Source: Stenomitos rutilans HA7619-LM2 (GTDB lineage Bacteria > Cyanobacteriota > Cyanobacteriia > Leptolyngbyales > Leptolyngbyaceae). Taken from it: 46,004 nucleotides of DNA. The DNA lies in NCBI GenBank assembly GCA_019358945.1, contig JAHHIE010000053.1, forward strand, positions 1 to 46,004, written 5' to 3'. Position numbers and translations under genes: made by a program. The notes beneath the pieces are model-generated. The model had not been told where the DNA came from. It did not search any database and worked only from the letters and a program-made list of their open reading frames with translations. Below are positions 9,649 to 17,070 of this stretch, one piece after another. Every line of letters begins with the position of its first letter. Within the stretch, counting starts at the first letter, position 1.

Positions 9649-9996
9649 GCAGAAGGTAAAGGGCAAAGGGTAGGCAAAAGGTCAAGGGCATTCCTCGCAA
9701 GTTAAGACAAACCTGTTCCTGTCAAGACGGCTGGGGACGGTGACCAGTCGAGCTTGGGAAGGTTTTGGCGTACCGCCTTGAGGCCAGCAAGGTCGCGCTT
9801 TGCCGATGCCGCGATGTCGGGCAGGGGGTCAGTGGTCGTGCGCTTAGCCACGCAACGCCTGGCGTGGTTGGCTGACAACTGCGTTGGGTAACGCTGGTGG
9901 CTGACGTCGTCGCACGTGGTCTTGGAGGCTCGCTGAGTGGGGCATACTATCAAGTGGCTAGCTTGACTTTCACCTGCATTCCTTCACTTTCTACCA
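9649..9996. other. intergenic with GC-rich unexplained block
   Basis: After a purine-rich stretch (9648-9690), positions ~9697-9955 are distinctly more GC-rich than the flanks. They contain the octamer TGGCTGAC twice (in GGTTGGCTGACAACTGCG and GGTGGCTGACGTCG). Open frames here (for example 83 codons on the minus strand) have no recognisable family. It may be a fragment of a mobile element or a structured RNA; nothing decides between these. Confidence 0.35.
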
Positions 9997-10110
9997 ATGC
10001 CCTTTGCCTTCTGCCATCAGCGATCAGCGGTTAGCTTTCAATGCTCCACTGTCCCGCTTACTTCTAACAACCAACAACTTCTTCTGCCCTCTGCCTTCTA
10101 CCTTTTGCAG
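9996..10110 (+). repeat. dispersed intergenic repeat C, copy 1
   Basis: The block TTTCAATGCTCCACTGTCCC with flanking CTTCTGCC units recurs inverted at about 15478-15607. Both copies have the order CTTCTGCCATCAGC, CAGC/TTTCAATG, CCCGCTT, AACAACC/AACTAACAACC, AACTTCTTCTGCC. It is non-coding and resembles short degenerate repeats common between cyanobacterial genes. Confidence 0.65.
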
Positions 10111-10340
10111 CTCGATCGTGCAAAACTCAACGTTCAAAATGCTGAACTTTGGAATGCGGTTAGTACAATGCTAATTATGTTGATCGACAATGCTCTGCAT
10201 CAAGATCGCAAACCAGTCAGCCAACCGCAGTTTTCTAAAGTTGGAAACCCAGACTCGCTATTGTGGGTGGTGCGTCAAATGGGCAAGGTAAGGCAAACTC
10301 TTTAATAGAGGGCGTTTAGAACGACTGGGATGACAACCTC

Positions 10341-11297
10341 ATGGTCTTGACTCAAACGATGGTATTGGCTGACGTATTAGAAACCGAGTGGCGATCGCGC
10401 TTAGAGGCAGATATCCCACACCACAGTGCCGCGACGCGAGAGAGCATCGTGCGCTGGCTTATGGGTGAAAATCTGGATCGGTTTGATGACCTGTCCCCCA
10501 CTGCACGGCAGGTTGCAGAGCAAGCGATGGACTACCGCTACCGGATTTTGCGTCAGCGCTATCTTGACTTTGGGCCTGAGCGTGCTTACAAAAGCCTGAT
10601 TCAACGTCTCAGTAGCCTCTTCTTAATTCGCAACAAGATCCGCACGTGGATTGCGTTGTCTCGCGATCGTCAGCGCACTGTGGTTGACGTACTGCAAGAA
10701 GTCATTCAAGAACTGCTGCAAACCGATAGCTACATGCAACAGCAAATTCTTTGGATCTCCAAATGCACGCAAGACGCACGGCTGCGGAATGCCCTGCTGT
10801 TAGCAAGTACAGAAGAATACTGCCTGCGTCCCATTCGCAATCAGCCCCTGCTTTCCTATCGCTTTGTGAACTACTTGCGTCGCTCTCAACGAGGTGGCAT
10901 GACCCAGGTTCCGGCCCAAGAGTTTATTCGCTTAGTGTCTGAAGAAATTTCACCGGATGAATCAGAAGGGTCTGTGAGCCTACTGGATTCCCAGGCTGTT
11001 GCTCAGTATCAGGATGCTCAAGCAGCAGAAGAACAACAAGAGCTGCGCGCCGCTGTTTGTCAGCGTTTTGAAGCTTACCTGCTGGATAAGCTTGGCCCTA
11101 CGGCGGCGGAATGGTTGCGCCTCTATCTTCAGGGGCGATCGCAAGAGGCGATCGCCGAAGCGCTGGATATGCCTGTCCGGCAGGTCTACCGTCTTCGCGA
11201 AAAGATCAACTACCACGCCGTCCGCGTCTTTGCCTCTAAGAACCAGCAAGATCTGGTCGTCGCCTGGTTGGGAAACGCGCCAGACCGCGACAACTAG
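10341..11297 (+). CDS. HetZ-related regulatory protein
   Basis: A 318-residue mostly helical protein. Segments such as QAMDYRYRILRQRYL, NKIRTWIALSRDRQRTVVDV, LRNALLLASTEEYCLRPIRN and RFVNYLRRSQRGGMTQVP match the HetZ-related family as I know it. The C-terminal part (GPTAAEWLRLYLQGRSQEAI, ALDMPVRQVYRLREKI) looks like a sigma-70 region 4-type helix-turn-helix, so it probably binds DNA. HetZ controls early heterocyst differentiation in Anabaena, but HetZ-related proteins also occur in filamentous strains that do not make heterocysts. The next gene is PatU3-like, an order that recalls the hetZ-patU locus. An alternative start is the ATG six codons in. Confidence 0.65.
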   Translation: MVLTQTMVLADVLETEWRSRLEADIPHHSAATRESIVRWLMGENLDRFDDLSPTARQVAEQAMDYRYRILRQRYLDFGPERAYKSLIQRLSSLFLIRNKIRTWIALSRDRQRTVVDVLQEVIQELLQTDSYMQQQILWISKCTQDARLRNALLLASTEEYCLRPIRNQPLLSYRFVNYLRRSQRGGMTQVPAQEFIRLVSEEISPDESEGSVSLLDSQAVAQYQDAQAAEEQQELRAAVCQRFEAYLLDKLGPTAAEWLRLYLQGRSQEAIAEALDMPVRQVYRLREKINYHAVRVFASKNQQDLVVAWLGNAPDRDN

Positions 11298-11922
11298 ACC
11301 GTTAACCTTTTAGGCACTTTTGTCAGGTCAGGCGTTAAAGAGAGCCACTTGCTTGAGAAGAAGAGGACGGCGAACTGTGTATGCGACGTGAACTGTGATC
11401 TAGAAATAGTATGTGGGTAGTGAGCCGCCCAACAATGCAAAGGCAACGGACGGTTGAAAGTTGCTGGTGGTGCTGTCGAGGCTGCTTGCCGTCGCTGATT
11501 TGAGGCGTTACACAAGTGGTAAGAATGGTAAGAATGAAGGGTTCGTTTAGAGGGTGCGATCGACTGTGAAGTAAGTGACCAGAGCAAGGAGCTAATCTTA
11601 TTTTTGCCATAAGCTAGACTTGATTGACAATCTCATCTGATTCGCACTTCGACGGTTCCGACTGGTTCATTGCCTTTAGCTTCTGCGATCAACCAAAGTA
11701 GTTTCTTAATGGCAGTTTGGCAGGCCGATTGGCTCATCTCCAAGTTTGTTTTGTCGAGTACCTTTGGTTTATTCGTTAAGTTCGGGTTGCTTGCATCTTG
11801 CTTACGGCTGCAGCTCAAGCATTCGCTCCAACCTTTACAAGACTGTCAACCGCGAAATGCGTGCTAGACGCTTAAGCACTGGGGCAATCTAGATCCTAAG
11901 TACACAGGTTCAGTTCACTCCT
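11298..11922. other. gap between HetZ-related and PatU3-like genes; one weak antisense ORF
   Basis: The 625 bp hold no clear gene. On the minus strand 11633-11818 is open (61 codons, TTG start) with a protein-like stretch SACQTAIKKLLWLIAEAKGN then EPVGTVEVRIR, which could be a small real protein, but I recognise no family. In Anabaena the equivalent interval holds patU5; no trace of it is seen here. Confidence 0.3.
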
Positions 11923-13314
11923 ATGGTGTCTTCACCGAGCGATCACTTTGAAGCACAGGCAGCAGACTCTCAAGACTTTGCGGTTACAGCTAAACCCAAA
12001 GCCGATTGGACTGCCCATCTTGATACCGAGCAAGTTTTCCGTTTGATTGATAGCATTCTCCCGTTTGAGGCGTGTCTTTATCATCAACTGCTGCCGCTTT
12101 CCCTGGACGGCAGTCGTCTAAAGCTAGGGATGGTCAACCTGGAAGATGCTGCGGCTCTAGACTATGTGCGCCGTATTCTGGCCTACATGAACTGCTCACT
12201 CGCACCGCAAACGCTGGCGACCGATGTGCATCATGCGGCGTTGTCTGCGTATCTGAGCTATACAGGCAGCCAGCGACAGCCAAGCCGTCCCAAAGCGACT
12301 GCTGTACGCGCGATCGCAGAACACACAGGACAACGGTTGACGGCTCAAGATGCAGCTAAAAAGAGTGCGGCAGAAAGCGCCAAGACTGAGCCTGTTGAAG
12401 CAGAGCCTTCCCATCTTGATCAAAACTCCCATCCGACCCTGCTCGTTGATAGTCCCGAAGACCTTAACTTCTACGATTTAGACATTGCAGTCCCTGAAGC
12501 GCCGCCTGTGATCATGTCGTCTCCGCTGGTTGCGTCTGATGCTGAGATGGATGCACGATCGCCAGAGTCTGAACAGGTACCCAGCGATGCCAATCGTCTT
12601 CGTGAAACGTTCATTCTGAAAGCAGAGCGTCCGCCTACGGCAACCAATCCACCAGAAGTCCCCTCCCCTGTCGATGCATTGCCCATTTTGCCTGTAGAGC
12701 CGAAGCATCTGACCGAACCTGTAGTGGCTCTGGCTACCCTGCCACCCTCCGAACTGCTGGTTGAACTGCTAGGACGGCTACTGGTAGGTGGCATTGGGCG
12801 CTTGTATTTTGAACGGCAGGCGCAGTATGGTCGCATTCTTTGGAGCCAGAACGGTGTTCTGCAATCGGTTCTAGAAGAACTGCCCCTAGACGCAATTCAA
12901 GGCATGGTCAACGAGCTGAAACTGCTAACTCACCTACCCTTGATTCCCATTCAAAAGCCAAAGCAGGTCGAAATTGAGCGACTGTATCAAAAGCAGCGCC
13001 TCTTACTCCGTTTACGCGTTATGCCAGGAGCTAATGGAGAAGAAGCAACCGTTCAAGTGCTACGAGGTGCTGCGCTGAAGTTTTACCAGCAGCAACAGCT
13101 TGCAAGCCTCAGCCGCGATACGCTGGCGATCGCCCAGGCCCTTCAGCAAAAAGTGACCGAGATCCGCATCCGCTCACGCTTTTACCCTCTGCACAGTCCT
13201 GAGCAATTGAATCTTTTGCCTGCGCTCGATCAAGTCATTCAAAACCTTGAGCAACAGCTTGCAGCATTAAAGGCCCTGAGACTGGCTCACAGCCCCGATC
13301 AGGAAGCGAAATGA
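11923..13314 (+). CDS. PatU3-like protein with MshEN-type N-terminal domain
   Basis: A 463-residue protein. Residues ~30-115 (VFRLIDSILPFEACLYHQLL, RLKLGMVNLEDAAALDYVRR) resemble the MshEN/GspE N-terminal domain found in type II secretion ATPases, where it can bind c-di-GMP, but there is no Walker A ATPase behind it. A long acidic, proline-rich low-complexity linker (~125-275) leads to a C-terminal domain (~280-460) with LLGRLLVGGIGRLYFERQAQ and a glutamine-rich end. This layout and the HetZ-related neighbour suggest the PatU3 family, which affects heterocyst patterning in Anabaena. Automatic pipelines may call it PilB-like because of the N-terminal domain. Confidence 0.55.
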   Translation: MVSSPSDHFEAQAADSQDFAVTAKPKADWTAHLDTEQVFRLIDSILPFEACLYHQLLPLSLDGSRLKLGMVNLEDAAALDYVRRILAYMNCSLAPQTLATDVHHAALSAYLSYTGSQRQPSRPKATAVRAIAEHTGQRLTAQDAAKKSAAESAKTEPVEAEPSHLDQNSHPTLLVDSPEDLNFYDLDIAVPEAPPVIMSSPLVASDAEMDARSPESEQVPSDANRLRETFILKAERPPTATNPPEVPSPVDALPILPVEPKHLTEPVVALATLPPSELLVELLGRLLVGGIGRLYFERQAQYGRILWSQNGVLQSVLEELPLDAIQGMVNELKLLTHLPLIPIQKPKQVEIERLYQKQRLLLRLRVMPGANGEEATVQVLRGAALKFYQQQQLASLSRDTLAIAQALQQKVTEIRIRSRFYPLHSPEQLNLLPALDQVIQNLEQQLAALKALRLAHSPDQEAK

Positions 13315-13360
13315 AGTTATGGAAAGAGTAAGGTCTTACCCTGTTGGCTGACAAATCTTG

Positions 13361-13500
13361 CCGTGATCTCCTACCCCGCCCTGCACTCAAAGTGCGGGCT
13401 AACAGAAGGAAGTCCTCTCAAGAGGACTGCAAGCGGCTTTCAACCCGTTCTAACGGGTTTGCATCGTTAGAACGGATTTTAATCACGGGCGGGTAAGCAA
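13361..13500. other. multi-hairpin element between convergent genes
   Basis: Dense perfect stems: AGTCCTCT/AGAGGACT (13411-13428), AACCCGTT/AACGGGTT (13442-13459), and CCGTTCTAACG (13445-13455) with CGTTAGAACGG (13465-13475), an 11-bp stem that excludes the previous one. A bulged stem GCCC-T-GCAC/GTGCGGGC lies near 13377-13399. The outer parts CCCGCCC (~13375) and GGGCGGG (~13487) can also pair. It sits between the PatU3-like gene and nrtS, which converge, so it may work as a two-way terminator. The clustered stems also recall an orphan end of an IS200/IS605-type element, but no transposase is present. Confidence 0.5.
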
Positions 13501-13567
13501 CGGAACGATCAGCCTTTCAAAGCTTCTGTCAGCCAATCAGAGTTTTATCTGAGCGATCGACCCAACC

Positions 13568-13873
13568 TCATTTCATTGTCCGTTCCCGCGATTGTGGCAA
13601 CCTTGCCTTACCAGCCTCGCTCAACAAAGGACTTGGTTGTTTGGACAGCTTGCGACGGTAGCTGTACTGCCCATAGACGTTGACCAAATATGGCATTGCA
13701 TATGTGGCAGCGACTGAGATCCAGCGATCGACGGTCATTTCGTTGCGTAATAGCGCTAGCCCATGATTGATGGCAAACAGCAAAGAACCCACAAAAACGG
13801 CGGTTTTTACGCCTGTAGTGACAAATTCTGGATCAAACAGACTGAGAATATAGCCTCTTATCATCCGCATCAA
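13568..13873 (-). CDS. nrtS: NrtS-like nitrate/nitrite transporter
   Basis: A 101-residue membrane protein (possibly starting at the second in-frame ATG, 13864). Key segments are GVKTAVFVGSLLFAINHGLA, the charged link NEMTVDRWISVAATY, and AMPYLVNVYGQYSYRR, giving two transmembrane helices. This matches the small NrtS family described from marine Synechococcus, where NrtS supports nitrate/nitrite uptake, probably as an oligomer in the cytoplasmic membrane. The C-terminal ~30 residues are a soluble basic tail. The phzF gene lies 20 bp upstream on the same strand, so the two may be co-transcribed. Confidence 0.7.
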   Translation of the reverse strand: MMRMIRGYILSLFDPEFVTTGVKTAVFVGSLLFAINHGLALLRNEMTVDRWISVAATYAMPYLVNVYGQYSYRRKLSKQPSPLLSEAGKARLPQSRERTMK

Positions 13874-13893
13874 CTCATTGGTTCTAACCGCCC

Positions 13894-14781
13894 TTAGACA
13901 AATTCACCACGCGCAATCAACTGCACTCGACCACCAACAGATACTTGAATCTTAGTGGTTGTCTGGGTTGCTCTTAGTAGCAAGAGTGACGGTCTACCGA
14001 TTTCATAACCTTGTTCGACACGAACATCAATGGAAGGGGTATCAAAGTAGCGGTACTGAACTAAATAGCCTGCTAGGCAACCATTTGCACTGCCCGTCGC
14101 AGGATCTTCAGGAATGCCTAAAGCGTCCGCAAAAACGCGGACGCTCAGTTGATTTTCGGGGTGATAGGTTTCTGGACAAAAGACCAATATTTCTTTGGCT
14201 TGAGTCTGTTCAATGAAGGCAAAATAGCGATCTTTATTAATTCTAATTTGCTTTAATGCTTGATGGGTTTTAAGCGGCACGATGATGAATGGCACGCCCG
14301 TTGAAACATCTTGAATGGGGAAATTGAGATCAAGATCAGTAACATCCAAATTGAGAATAAGCGCGATCGCGTCTGGTGTAAACGTCTCACCAAAAACGGG
14401 CGATCGCTGCTCCATCCAAAGCACGTCAGCCAAACCGTTCGCATAAAAAATATTGACCGGAATTTGACCAACCTTAAGGTTCAGCGCCACTGTCTCAAAA
14501 GGCTTCTGGATGATCTTATGCTGCAAAATAAATGCAGTGCCTAACGTTGGATGTCCGGCAAATGGTAGCTCTTGATTCGGTGTAAAGATGCGCACATCAT
14601 AGCCGCTCGATCGTTGTTCTGGCGACAAAATGAACGTGGTTTCTGAATAGTTCATTTCTTTCGCTAGCTGCTGCATTGTTTCAGTTGCTAGCGATCCAGC
14701 ATCTGTAAAGACTGCTAACTGATTGCCTGCATATTTCGTCTCGGCAAAAACATCAACAATATAGAAGGTTAAAGACGACAT
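13894..14781 (-). CDS. PhzF-family isomerase/epimerase
   Basis: A 295-residue protein of the diaminopimelate-epimerase fold. The catalytic glutamate is E47 in NYSETTFIL; FTPNQELPFAGHPTLGTAF carries the conserved GHP motif; and EDPATGSANGCLAGYL is the second family signature near the C-terminus. PhzF catalyses a step in phenazine synthesis, but most homologues sit outside phenazine clusters and have unknown substrates. No phenazine genes are nearby, so only the reaction type (acid/base isomerisation) can be predicted. Confidence 0.9.
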   Translation of the reverse strand: MSSLTFYIVDVFAETKYAGNQLAVFTDAGSLATETMQQLAKEMNYSETTFILSPEQRSSGYDVRIFTPNQELPFAGHPTLGTAFILQHKIIQKPFETVALNLKVGQIPVNIFYANGLADVLWMEQRSPVFGETFTPDAIALILNLDVTDLDLNFPIQDVSTGVPFIIVPLKTHQALKQIRINKDRYFAFIEQTQAKEILVFCPETYHPENQLSVRVFADALGIPEDPATGSANGCLAGYLVQYRYFDTPSIDVRVEQGYEIGRPSLLLLRATQTTTKIQVSVGGRVQLIARGEFV

Positions 14782-15028
14782 AAGATTGAACTCAAAAACG
14801 GATTTAACAGAATAAATATGAAATGATAAGGATTAATAAAAAATCTTAATTCTTGACATAAGAGGGGTGGGAATCTAGCGCTTAAACATCACGCTGTTTC
14901 CTGGTTTGGAAACTGCAAATCACATCTTTTCTAACCAATCATCACATGAGAAGACCGCTGTAAATCACGGGAGTTAGCACAAAAACGTTTCATAGTGTAG
15001 CTATGTTTACCAAAGGAACGCCCCCAAT

Positions 15029-15193
15029 ATGCCATCTCCACACACACAACAAACACAACCTGCTCAGAGTGCTTCTAGTGCTGAATTTACCGCTTCTAGA
15101 TTCGCACGTAAACCGAAACTCACAATGATTTGGGTAACGGAGTCGATTGGCGATCGCACTCGTCTTGTCGCTCGCTGGACGACGCAAGACTAG
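15029..15193 (+). CDS. small conserved cyanobacterial protein (54 aa)
   Basis: From ATG 15029 the frame encodes a polar start rich in Gln, Ser and Thr, then RKPKLTMIWVTESIGDRTRL and VARWTTQD before TAG at 15191-15193. The second half has the character of a short beta-hairpin and looks like a conserved small protein of cyanobacteria; I know no function. An AGGAA lies upstream and a strong terminator 27 bp downstream, so it is a complete one-gene transcription unit. Confidence 0.7.
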   Translation: MPSPHTQQTQPAQSASSAEFTASRFARKPKLTMIWVTESIGDRTRLVARWTTQD

Positions 15194-15219
15194 AAGCCTC
15201 CAGACAAGCGCCTTGCCAC

Positions 15220-15258
15220 AAAAATCCTCTGAGCCATGACGACTTCAGAGGATTTTTT
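15220..15258. terminator. Rho-independent terminator, possibly two-way
   Basis: AAAAATCCTCTGA (15220-15232) pairs with TCAGAGGATTTTT (15245-15257), 13 bp with a 12-nt loop. The A and T runs inside the stem make it competent on both strands. It closes the 54-aa gene. Confidence 0.92.
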
Positions 15259-15339
15259 CGTTTTACCAAGTTTTCGTTAACTTTGCCGATTTTTTTGTCG
15301 CCACCAGAAGGAAGGAGTAGACGTTGACAAAGAAGCAAC

Positions 15340-15471
15340 ATGGTCAGATTAATTGGAACCGGGCTAATTGCAATGGGCGTAGTAGTTGTGTTGATTAACC
15401 CCATGCTGGTGCAAATCTGGGTCGCTGCGATCGCGTTGGGGGTGTTGTCACATTGGGTAACGCAGAATTGA
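15340..15471 (+). CDS. tiny single-pass membrane protein (43 aa)
   Basis: From ATG 15340 the frame encodes VRLIGTGLIAMGVVVVLINP, then MLVQIWVAAIALGVLSHWVT, ending QN. Nearly the whole chain is hydrophobic, with a Pro-Met break between two short helices, like many small cyanobacterial membrane proteins. A purine-rich GAAGGAAGGAG lies about 25 nt upstream. I cannot assign a function. It could be spurious, but the hydrophobic pattern is strong. Confidence 0.5.
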   Translation: MVRLIGTGLIAMGVVVVLINPMLVQIWVAAIALGVLSHWVTQN

Positions 15472-15477
15472 CAAAGA

Positions 15478-15720
15478 CAGAAGGCAGAAGAAGTTGTAAA
15501 GCCCTCGGCATGGCTTCGCTAGGGTTGTTAGTTATTAAAAGCAAGCGGGACAGTGGAGCATTGAAAGCTGAGGGCTGATGGCAGAAGGTAAAAGGCAAAG
15601 GGGAAAAGGTAGAAGGCAGAGGAGGCAACTCAAAACTCTTACACCTCTCGCCTCTCACCTCTCTTGAAACTCAAAACTTAGAACTCAAAACTTCTCCCCT
15701 CACTCCTCATTCTCCACTCC
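15478..15720. repeat. dispersed repeat C (inverted copy 2) and low-complexity tail
   Basis: 15478-15607 is the inverted counterpart of 9996-10110 and contains GGGACAGTGGAGCATTGAAA. It is followed by AGAAGGCAGAGG-type units and by repeated CTCAAAACT/CTCACCTCT units to about 15720. No coding pattern. The pdhB promoter should lie at its right end. Confidence 0.6.
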
Positions 15721-15813
15721 CTACTACCCGTTCCCACTGATTGCTGACCGCTGACCGCCAAACCTTCCTCGACTCTTGTAAAATGACATCAATTGCCGCA
15801 ACTAGAGGAACCA

Positions 15814-16797
15814 ATGGCAGAGACACTTTTCTTTAATGCCCTGCGCGAAGCGATCGACGAAGAAATGGAGCGCGACCCAACCGTCATGGTAATGGGAGAA
15901 GACGTAGGGCATTACGGCGGTTCCTACAAGGTGACGAAGGATCTGTATAAGAAGTATGGCGATCTGCGGTTGCTGGATACGCCGATCGCGGAGAATAGCT
16001 TTACCGGAATGGCAGTGGGAGCCGCGATGACAGGGCTACGACCCATCATTGAAGGCATGAACATGGGGTTCTTGCTGCTGGCCTTTAACCAGATTGCCAA
16101 CAATGCTGGGATGCTGCGCTATACATCGGGCGGCAACTTCAAGATTCCGATGGTGATTCGGGGACCAGGGGGCGTGGGTCGTCAGTTGGGTGCAGAACAT
16201 TCGCAGCGGTTAGAGACCTACTTTCAAGCCGTACCAGGACTCAAAATCATTGCGTGTTCCACTCCTTACAACGCCAAAGGATTGTTGAAGTCTGCGATTC
16301 GTGACAATAATCCGGTGCTGTTTTTTGAACACGTCCTGCTGTACAACCTGAAGGAAGATTTGCCAGAGGGCGAATATCTGCTGCCGTTGGACAAGGCGGA
16401 AGTGGTGCGATCGGGCAAAGATGTCACCATCATCACCTACTCTCGGATGCGTCATCATGTGCTGCAGGCAGTTAAAACGCTTGAAAAAGACGGCTACGAT
16501 CCCGAAGTGATCGACTTGCTCTCGCTGAAACCGCTGGACTTTGACACGATCGGCGCATCGATTCGCAAAACCCACCGCGTCATCATTGTGGAAGAAGCCA
16601 TGCGAACGGGCGGGATTGCGGCTGAAGTGATTGCCTCGATTAACGATCGCCTTTTCGACGAACTCGATGCCCCCGTCCTACGGCTCTCATCTCAGGATAT
16701 TCCCACTCCCTACAATGGCGGTCTGGAAAATCTGACGATCGTCCAGCCGCAGCAAATTGTGGAAGCGGTGCAAAAAATGGTGACGCTCAAAGTCTAA
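15814..16797 (+). CDS. pdhB: Pyruvate dehydrogenase E1 component, beta subunit
   Basis: A 327-residue protein that with the alpha subunit forms the thiamine-diphosphate E1 enzyme decarboxylating pyruvate for acetyl-CoA synthesis in the cytoplasm. It has the family start ([20 protein letters not shown]), the cofactor and interface segments [34 protein letters not shown], and the C-terminal transketolase domain ([34 protein letters not shown]). The ATG at 15814 has AGAGGAA seven bases upstream; an in-frame TTG at 15793 is less likely. pdhA is not adjacent, which is usual in cyanobacteria. Confidence 0.96.
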   Translation: MAETLFFNALREAIDEEMERDPTVMVMGEDVGHYGGSYKVTKDLYKKYGDLRLLDTPIAENSFTGMAVGAAMTGLRPIIEGMNMGFLLLAFNQIANNAGMLRYTSGGNFKIPMVIRGPGGVGRQLGAEHSQRLETYFQAVPGLKIIACSTPYNAKGLLKSAIRDNNPVLFFEHVLLYNLKEDLPEGEYLLPLDKAEVVRSGKDVTIITYSRMRHHVLQAVKTLEKDGYDPEVIDLLSLKPLDFDTIGASIRKTHRVIIVEEAMRTGGIAAEVIASINDRLFDELDAPVLRLSSQDIPTPYNGGLENLTIVQPQQIVEAVQKMVTLKV

Positions 16798-16812
16798 ATT
16801 GAACGTTTCGGT

Positions 16813-16902
16813 ACTTAGTCATTTTGACCAAAACCTCGGAGGTTTAAGCGACTACATTTGATTGTGATGCCTGATTTTTGGTGAAAACCTCCGAGGTTTG
16901 CG
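16813..16902 (+). repeat. dispersed repeat B, copy 1
   Basis: About 90 bp with the palindromic boxes AAACCTCGGAGGTTT (near its left end) and AAACCTCCGAGGTTT (right end). An inverted copy with roughly three-quarters identity lies at 20496-20584. Both are in 3' or 5' flanks of genes and have no coding capacity. Confidence 0.7.
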
Positions 16903-16904
16903 TG

Positions 16905-17006
16905 ATACCGATTTAAAGAATGACGGCTACAGATCAATCGGTGGGTAGGGGCAAGGCAATGCCTTGCCCCTACAGGATGTGTCACATTTTCAATTCAAAT
17001 TGGTAT
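16905..17006 (+). repeat. 102-bp MITE-like repeat, copy 2
   Basis: Same element as 3064-3165 and 22930-23031. In this copy the 29-nt core hairpin is perfect (14-nt arms around one A). It lies directly beside repeat B, between the ends of the convergent pdhB and 1064-aa genes. Confidence 0.88.
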
Positions 17007-17014
17007 GAGTCGTA

Positions 17015-17042
17015 ATAAAAAAAGCCTCTCCGAAGAGAGGCG
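17015..17042 (-). terminator. Rho-independent terminator of the 1064-aa gene
   Basis: Read on the minus strand: GCCTCTC-TTCG-GAGAGGC followed by seven Ts (complement of 17017-17023). The stable TTCG tetraloop and T-run make this a strong terminator 29 bp beyond the stop codon. Confidence 0.93.
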
Positions 17043-17070
17043 TTAGGTGTGAGCCTTTTAGAAACGGTGA

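Noticed and set aside
9702-9953. 83-codon minus-strand ORF
   Set aside because: High GC keeps several frames open; no recognisable protein pattern or ribosome binding site.
9997-10305. 102-codon plus-strand ORF
   Set aside because: Starts inside an intergenic repeat and shows repeat-derived composition; no domain.
10341-11297. true sigma factor
   Set aside because: Only a region-4-like helix-turn-helix is present; the sigma region 2 needed for promoter melting is absent, and the N-terminal part matches HetZ-related proteins.
11923-13314. pilus assembly ATPase PilB
   Set aside because: The MshEN-like N-terminal domain is present but there is no Walker A or B ATPase domain.
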